Source: an uncultured Methanosarcinales archaeon
GTDB taxonomy: Archaea > Halobacteriota > Methanosarcinia > Methanotrichales > Methanotrichaceae
DNA: 10,051 nucleotides
Reading direction: 5' to 3'
Assembly: GCA_937864385.1 (NCBI GenBank)
Contig: CALMJN010000046.1
Span: 1 to 10,051 of the forward strand
Positions within the stretch are counted from its first letter, which is position 1, and the number at the start of each line of letters is the position of its first letter. Shown in pieces: positions 7,461 through 10,051 of the stretch. A program made the position numbers and the translations under genes. A model generated the notes under the pieces. The model did not search any database. It worked only from the letters and a program-made list of their open reading frames with translations, and had not been told where the DNA came from.

Positions 7461-7472
7461 AAATTATTTATG
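7461..7472 (+). promoter_or_regulatory. Archaeal TATA-like box for the Hfq-like gene
   Basis: The AT-rich AAATTATTTATG lies about 55-65 bases before the chosen ATG at 7527. The expected transcript start is near 7492-7498, leaving a leader of about 30 bases that includes GGAGGG (7511-7516). A second AT-rich tract (7476-7496) lies between them. No sharp consensus is seen, so placement is approximate. Confidence 0.45.
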
Positions 7473-7526
7473 TTTATCAAATGATATTCTTAATAAGCAG
7501 AAGCATCGATGGAGGGAATGAGTGAT

Positions 7527-7769
7527 ATGTCTGAAGAAGAAAAGCCCATTGTAAAACCGTCACAGCCGCAATTCATACCCAAGCTCAAAGGCAAGAAGGT
7601 CATGATTCGCCTCATCTCAGGAGGGCAGCCGGTTGTCGGGACGGTTGAATCATTCAATTCATATGAGATCCAGCTCCAGACGACTAAAGGCGAGCTGCTG
7701 GTCTTCAAGCATGCCATTGCCACCATAGAGGCGGTTGAAGAGCCACGCGGATATAAGCCTGGAAGTTAG
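7527..7769 (+). CDS. Hfq-like Sm-family RNA-binding protein (archaeal)
   Basis: The protein has 80 residues and a single Sm fold that probably forms a ring and binds U- or A-rich RNA. KGKKVMIRLISGG (21-33) and GTVESFNSYEIQL (38-50) match the Sm1 region of bacterial Hfq (VSIYLVNG and ESFDQF in E. coli). FKHAIATIE (60-68) matches the Hfq Sm2 signature YKHAIST, which differs from the motif of ordinary archaeal Sm proteins. Residues 1-20 are a Lys/Pro/Gln-rich arm. Three in-frame ATGs exist (7509, 7518, 7527). I choose the last because GGAGGG ends 10 bases before it and is too close to, or inside, the others. The gene seems to be transcribed alone, with its own TATA-like box and a T-rich end. Hfq-like proteins are known from few archaea. 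Confidence 0.8.
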   Translation: MSEEEKPIVKPSQPQFIPKLKGKKVMIRLISGGQPVVGTVESFNSYEIQLQTTKGELLVFKHAIATIEAVEEPRGYKPGS

Positions 7770-7775
7770 AATCAT

Positions 7776-7812
7776 CATACATTTTATATTTTTTACCCGG
7801 CTACATTTTTAC
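7776..7812 (+). terminator. T-rich archaeal-type terminator after the Hfq-like gene
   Basis: ATTTTATATTTTTT (7781-7794) starts 12 bases after the stop, and a second T run (ATTTTTAC, 7804-7811) follows. Archaeal RNA polymerase ends at such U tracts without a hairpin. No stable stem is seen before it. Confidence 0.5.
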
Positions 7813-7984
7813 AGTTTTGGCTTTTGGCCTCGAGCCCTGGCTTTGTCAGAGCCTGCCCGCATCAGCAGATCAAGATCCTCTCATCAGGTTTAATGAAGGG
7901 AAAGCAATATATTATAGAATGCGAATGCAGGCTTAACTTAATGAGCAGATAATCTTTAAAATAAGTGTTCTAGAGGGGAGTATA
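7813..7984 (+). promoter_or_regulatory. Intergenic region with TATA-like box for the secreted-protein gene
   Basis: Together with the T-rich tract this gap (7770-7984) has 215 bases and no coding sequence that I can support. AATATATTATAG (7906-7917) is a good archaeal TATA match, about 70-80 bases before the GTG, giving a leader of about 45 bases. GAGGGG (7973-7978) is a clear ribosome-binding site 6 bases before GTG 7985. A further AT-rich tract, TCTTTAAAATAA (7952-7963), is a weaker candidate. Confidence 0.45.
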
Positions 7985-8325
7985 GTGAGAGGATTTACGA
8001 AAGCGATGCCTGCCTTTCTGGCGGCAGCTATGCTGGCAGCTCTGCTTACTATCGGAGCAGGCCAGATGGAAAAGAGTACTGCAGATGCAGCTACATTGAA
8101 CCAGGATCTATCTTTGCTTGGGGATAGACCCCAGCCCATGGACCGCCCGGCAGAGGCAGCCATGAGAGAGCTCTTCGAGAAGGGAATTGGCAGTCCCTGG
8201 GCGGGAGGCGAGCCGTTCTCATCCAGCAACGGAATAGAAGGGGATGAGGCCAAGATCAAAACCTGTCCGCTCTTCAGCTATCAGTTCATAGGAATGCTTA
8301 ATGTAACCACGGGATTGATAATTGC
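7985..8325 (+). CDS. Secreted or membrane-anchored hypothetical protein (C-terminally truncated at junction)
   Basis: I do not recognise this protein. The GTG start is supported by GAGGGG 6 bases upstream. The first 27 residues form a classical signal peptide or anchor: a basic start (VRGFTKAM), a hydrophobic run (AFLAAAMLAALLTIGAG), then a polar, Asp/Gln-rich region that is probably outside the cell. About 113 archaeal residues are present. The remainder up to the stop at 8374 is most likely the antisense of the Lgt-like gene, so the true C-terminus is missing. The boundary is approximate. Nothing in the visible part points to a function. Confidence 0.6.
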
Positions 8326-8335
8326 ATCGGACAGC
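8315..8335. other. Junction B: archaeal-like DNA meets Chloroflexi-like DNA
   Basis: The Lgt-like protein aligns up to LLDRMSRMLLPLS (Ser codon 8329-8331) and then changes to an unrelated tail ending at 8281, in place of the conserved glycine- and Asn-rich Lgt core. From the left, the plus-strand archaeal secreted protein runs into the same point. The two genes converge, and both lose their C-terminal ends here. No repeat or mobile element marks the site. I infer an assembly or cloning chimera. Confidence 0.75.
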
Positions 8336-8676
8336 GGCAGCAGCATGCGGCTCATCCGGTCAAGCAATCCTTGAACACTCCACCGCAGCACCAGCCCCGC
8401 CAGTAACGCACACAGGATTCCTCCTGCCAGTGCACCAAAGGCGTTAAATCCGCCCAGCCAGAAACGCGCTCCCAATTCCGGGTGTGCAGCGAAATAGGCC
8501 CGGTGCATAAGGACGTAAACCGCCCGCCCGCCTGCCAGCGCGCCAATGAGTACAAATAATCCGCTGATCACGCCTTTCAGCGCATCAGCTGGGGCAAACG
8601 CCCGGTAAACCCGCCACAACCCGATCGAGGCGCCCAGCCCTGTCAGTAACCCAAAAAGACGCAGTGTTAACAACAT
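8326..8676 (-). CDS. Lgt-like (prolipoprotein diacylglyceryl transferase family) membrane protein, C-terminally truncated
   Basis: N-terminal half of a polytopic protein of the Lgt fold; Lgt adds diacylglycerol to the lipobox cysteine of lipoproteins in the cytoplasmic membrane. Three hydrophobic segments are visible (about residues 3-21, 36-57 and 72-98). ALAGGRAVYVLMHRAYFAAHP (47-66) matches the Lgt GGR-x-x-YVL region, and GGFNAFGALAGGIL (75-88) matches GGMSFHGGLIGVI of E. coli. The essential His of that motif (His103) is Phe80 here. The later GRxGNFxNxE signature is lost at the junction, so activity cannot be judged. The ATG at 8676 has no clear ribosome-binding site. It lies downstream of the nifU-type gene, separated by a terminator. 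It may be an Lgt paralogue and not a working transferase. Confidence 0.7.
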
Positions 8677-8699
8677 GTTTATTTACGATTAAATGGATT

Positions 8700-8722
8700 A
8701 AAAAACCGGTCGGTGACCGGTT
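8700..8722 (-). terminator. Intrinsic terminator after the NifU-type gene
   Basis: On the minus strand an 8-base-pair stem (8704-8711 with 8715-8722) with a 3-base loop is followed by six T (8705-8700). The stop codon of the NifU-type gene is part of the stem. The stem core ACCGGTC is shared with the terminator after osmC. Confidence 0.8.
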
Positions 8723-8969
8723 ATTCTTCGACAGCCTTGACGCTCTCAACTTCCGGGAAGAACTGGCGCACCGTGCCTTCCACCCAACCCTTGATGGTCA
8801 CTTTTGAATGCGGACAATCCGTACAAGCACCGCCCAAGCGCACCTGAACAACCTTACCGTCAAAAGAAACAAACTCCACTTCCCCCCCGTGGTAGTTGGC
8901 AATATAAGCGCTCAGTTGTTCGATCAAGCCTTTCAACTGTTCCAGCATGGTGAACCCGTTTTCAGTCAT
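8721..8969 (-). CDS. NifU C-terminal-domain (Nfu-type) Fe-S scaffold protein
   Basis: Small cytoplasmic protein that holds and transfers a 4Fe-4S cluster to target enzymes. The 82 residues form a single NifU-C domain. LEQLKGLIEQL begins the first helix (9-19). VVQVRLGGACTDCPHSKVTIKGWVEG carries the cluster-binding Cys49 and Cys52 (CxxC with CPxS context), and VRQFFPEVESV closes the domain. The ATG overlaps the stop of the cyclic-nucleotide-fold gene (ATGA, 8966-8969), and GAGGAG lies just before it, so the two are translated together. An internal Met8 is a possible start but has no ribosome-binding site. There is no NifU N-terminal scaffold or NifS gene nearby. Confidence 0.9.
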   Translation of the reverse strand: MTENGFTMLEQLKGLIEQLSAYIANYHGGEVEFVSFDGKVVQVRLGGACTDCPHSKVTIKGWVEGTVRQFFPEVESVKAVEE

Positions 8970-9457
8970 CGCTGCTCCTCATTTGTATTGTCAATTCTGC
9001 AGTTCATCGCGAGGTGGATCATGGAATTGATCTGATCGTGAATCTGCGCCGGTTGTTTCGCGACAGACCTGGCAATCTTTTCCAATAATACCACGCCTGT
9101 CTCATGATGGAGCTCGCAAAATTTTTGGAGTTCAAACGCCCGCATACGGTACAAGGAGCAGTCGGTAAGGGCCAACACGGTGGAACTGTACACATCTCTG
9201 CCAAGAATGGAAGACCAGCCGAATACACCGCCGGCTGACAATTTGCCGACCGAGATCTGGGGCGCGTCATCCGGTTTATGAAAGATCTCTACGTCGCCAT
9301 TCACCACAATATACAGGTTGGTCGCACGCTGGTTCTGGCGCAGTATCTCCGACCCGGCGCTAAAACGCAAAGACTCGATGATCTTTTTAAGGTCATCGAG
9401 TTCTTCGGGAGAGAATCCCTCGAACATCTTGAGATCGAACTGGTCACTTTGCAGCAT
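8966..9457 (-). CDS. Cyclic-nucleotide-binding-fold protein without DNA-binding domain
   Basis: The 163 residues form a CAP/CRP effector domain (about 11-125) plus a short C-terminal helical tail. There is no helix-turn-helix, so it is not a CRP-type transcription factor. FSAGSEILRQNQRATNLYIVVNGDVEIF (32-59) is the typical first half of the barrel. The phosphate-binding cassette reads VFGWSSILGRDVYSSTVLAL (78-97). Trp replaces the usual Glu of FGE, and Ser stands where the phosphate-binding Arg is expected, so cAMP or cGMP binding is unlikely in the classic mode. It overlaps the NifU-type gene by 4 bases, hinting at a link with Fe-S supply or redox sensing. TATAAGAT on the minus strand (about 9466-9473) may be a -10 element; the leader would be very short. 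Confidence 0.85.
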   Translation of the reverse strand: MLQSDQFDLKMFEGFSPEELDDLKKIIESLRFSAGSEILRQNQRATNLYIVVNGDVEIFHKPDDAPQISVGKLSAGGVFGWSSILGRDVYSSTVLALTDCSLYRMRAFELQKFCELHHETGVVLLEKIARSVAKQPAQIHDQINSMIHLAMNCRIDNTNEEQR

Positions 9458-9523
9458 AACTCTATCTTATAACGATTAACTTTTTCCGGTAAGTGGAATA
9501 TCTCCCTTATCCCGTGATAAACC

Positions 9524-9539
9524 TCATGCAAGGGCATGA
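9524..9539. promoter_or_regulatory. Palindrome in the divergent gap before osmC
   Basis: TCATGC-AAGG-GCATGA is a perfect 6-base inverted repeat with a 4-base spacer. It lies in the 150-base gap between the divergent cyclic-nucleotide-fold and OsmC genes, 69 bases before the OsmC start. This suits a dimeric repressor or activator site, but function is inferred only. Confidence 0.3.
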
Positions 9540-9607
9540 AAAGCGCCTGTCACCTTTTCCACAATTTTGCATCAAAGAACTGAAAACACTAATTCGGAGA
9601 GTTTATT

Positions 9608-10003
9608 ATGGACATGATCATTGATTTTCCGGGCGGCGCCCGGGTGGACGCTCATTTTGGACCATACACGGTCGCGACGGATCAACCCCCGGCCGGCGGC
9701 GGGCGCGGCCTTGCGCCAACCCCCTTCGCAGTATTCCTTTCCAGCCTGGGCACCTGCGCGGGTATCTATGTGCTGGGCTTTTGCCGCCAACGCAACCTGC
9801 CCACTGAAAACATCCGCATCGTACAGCGAGTACACGCCAACCCCTCCACCGGTCTGATCGATAATGTCGAAATGGAGATCCAGTTACCCCCAGAAATACC
9901 CGAGAAATATCACAAAGCCCTGATCCTATCTGCTGAACTCTGCAAAGTTAAACAACAGATGGCCGCCCCGCCTGAATTCAACATCACCACCCGTACGATC
10001 TAA
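9608..10003 (+). CDS. OsmC-family protein (thiol peroxidase type)
   Basis: OsmC/Ohr-fold proteins reduce organic and other peroxides through two cysteines and are often dimers in the cytoplasm. The 131 residues are close to the usual 130-145. LAPTPFAVFLSSLGTCAGIYVLGF (35-58) carries the N-terminal catalytic-type Cys50 at the start of the central helix. ALILSAELCKVKQQM (104-118) carries the second, Cys112; the spacing of 62 fits the family. An extra Cys59 lies in the helix. The ATG has GGAGA (9596-9600) 7 bases upstream, and a strong terminator follows. The gene is transcribed alone, divergent from the cyclic-nucleotide-fold and NifU-type pair. The substrate could be a peroxide or another thiol-reactive compound; some YhfA-like members have no proven activity. 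Confidence 0.9.
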   Translation: MDMIIDFPGGARVDAHFGPYTVATDQPPAGGGRGLAPTPFAVFLSSLGTCAGIYVLGFCRQRNLPTENIRIVQRVHANPSTGLIDNVEMEIQLPPEIPEKYHKALILSAELCKVKQQMAAPPEFNITTRTI

Positions 10004-10008
10004 CACTC

Positions 10009-10040
10009 AAACCGGTCTCCCTTGGGAGACCGGTTTATTT
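10009..10040 (+). terminator. Intrinsic terminator after osmC
   Basis: AAACCGGTCTCCC (10009-10021) and GGGAGACCGGTTT (10024-10036) are perfect inverted copies. The centre forms a CTTG loop. The stem is followed by TTTATTTTTC. It starts 5 bases after the stop and is symmetric enough to work in both directions. Confidence 0.9.
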
Positions 10041-10051
10041 TTCGCGACTTC

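Noticed and set aside
8281..8374. The C-terminal end of the secreted protein and the tail of the Lgt-like protein as real termini
   Set aside because: Both lie over junction B and are probably readings of the other organism's DNA.

Overview
This 10-kb window is not one continuous genome. The gene families, base composition and expression signals change abruptly at about 1655-1680 and about 8315-8335. Each change cuts through a gene on both sides, and there is no mobile element, tRNA or repeat to explain it. I read three pieces: (A) about 1-1670, GC-rich DNA of betaproteobacterial character (Thiobacillus-like, inferred from protein style only); (B) about 1675-8325, methanogenic archaeal DNA, most likely of the Methanothrix/Methanosaeta type, with archaeal TATA-like boxes, TTG/GTG starts and a DUF2111 protein; (C) about 8326-10051, bacterial DNA that resembles anaerobic Chloroflexi (Anaerolineae). 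Such a mix of taxa suits an anaerobic digester or sediment metagenome, and a chimeric assembly or clone is much more likely than real gene transfer.

Piece A holds the end of a nitrate/cyanate-type ABC transporter ATPase, then cyanase (cynS) 12 bases downstream. Together they form a cyanate uptake and breakdown unit. A convergent EAL-domain (cyclic-di-GMP phosphodiesterase type) gene follows and is cut at its N-terminal side by the first junction.

Piece B has two transcription units on the minus strand and two or more on the plus strand. The first minus unit is argG, a DUF2111 protein, a RimI-like acetyltransferase and a protein with a degenerate TIR/deoxyribosyltransferase-like C-terminal domain. 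The second is inositol-1-phosphate synthase followed directly (stop codon touching start codon) by a small cupin gene that the junction truncates. Divergent from argG lies a radical SAM protein, then a small Hfq-like Sm protein with its own TATA box, then the N-terminal part of a secreted protein, truncated by the second junction.

Piece C has, on the minus strand, a cyclic-nucleotide-binding-fold protein overlapping a NifU-type Fe-S scaffold domain gene (ATGA), a terminator, and then the N-terminal half of an Lgt-like membrane protein cut by the junction. On the plus strand is an OsmC-family gene with a strong terminator.

No gene-free stretch exceeds 300 bases; the longest, 7770-7984, holds a T-rich terminator-like tract and an archaeal promoter. 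I see no CRISPR, tRNA, rRNA, insertion sequence or new multi-gene system. The points most worth checking are the two junctions, the archaeal Hfq-like gene, and three family members that lack expected catalytic or ligand-binding residues.
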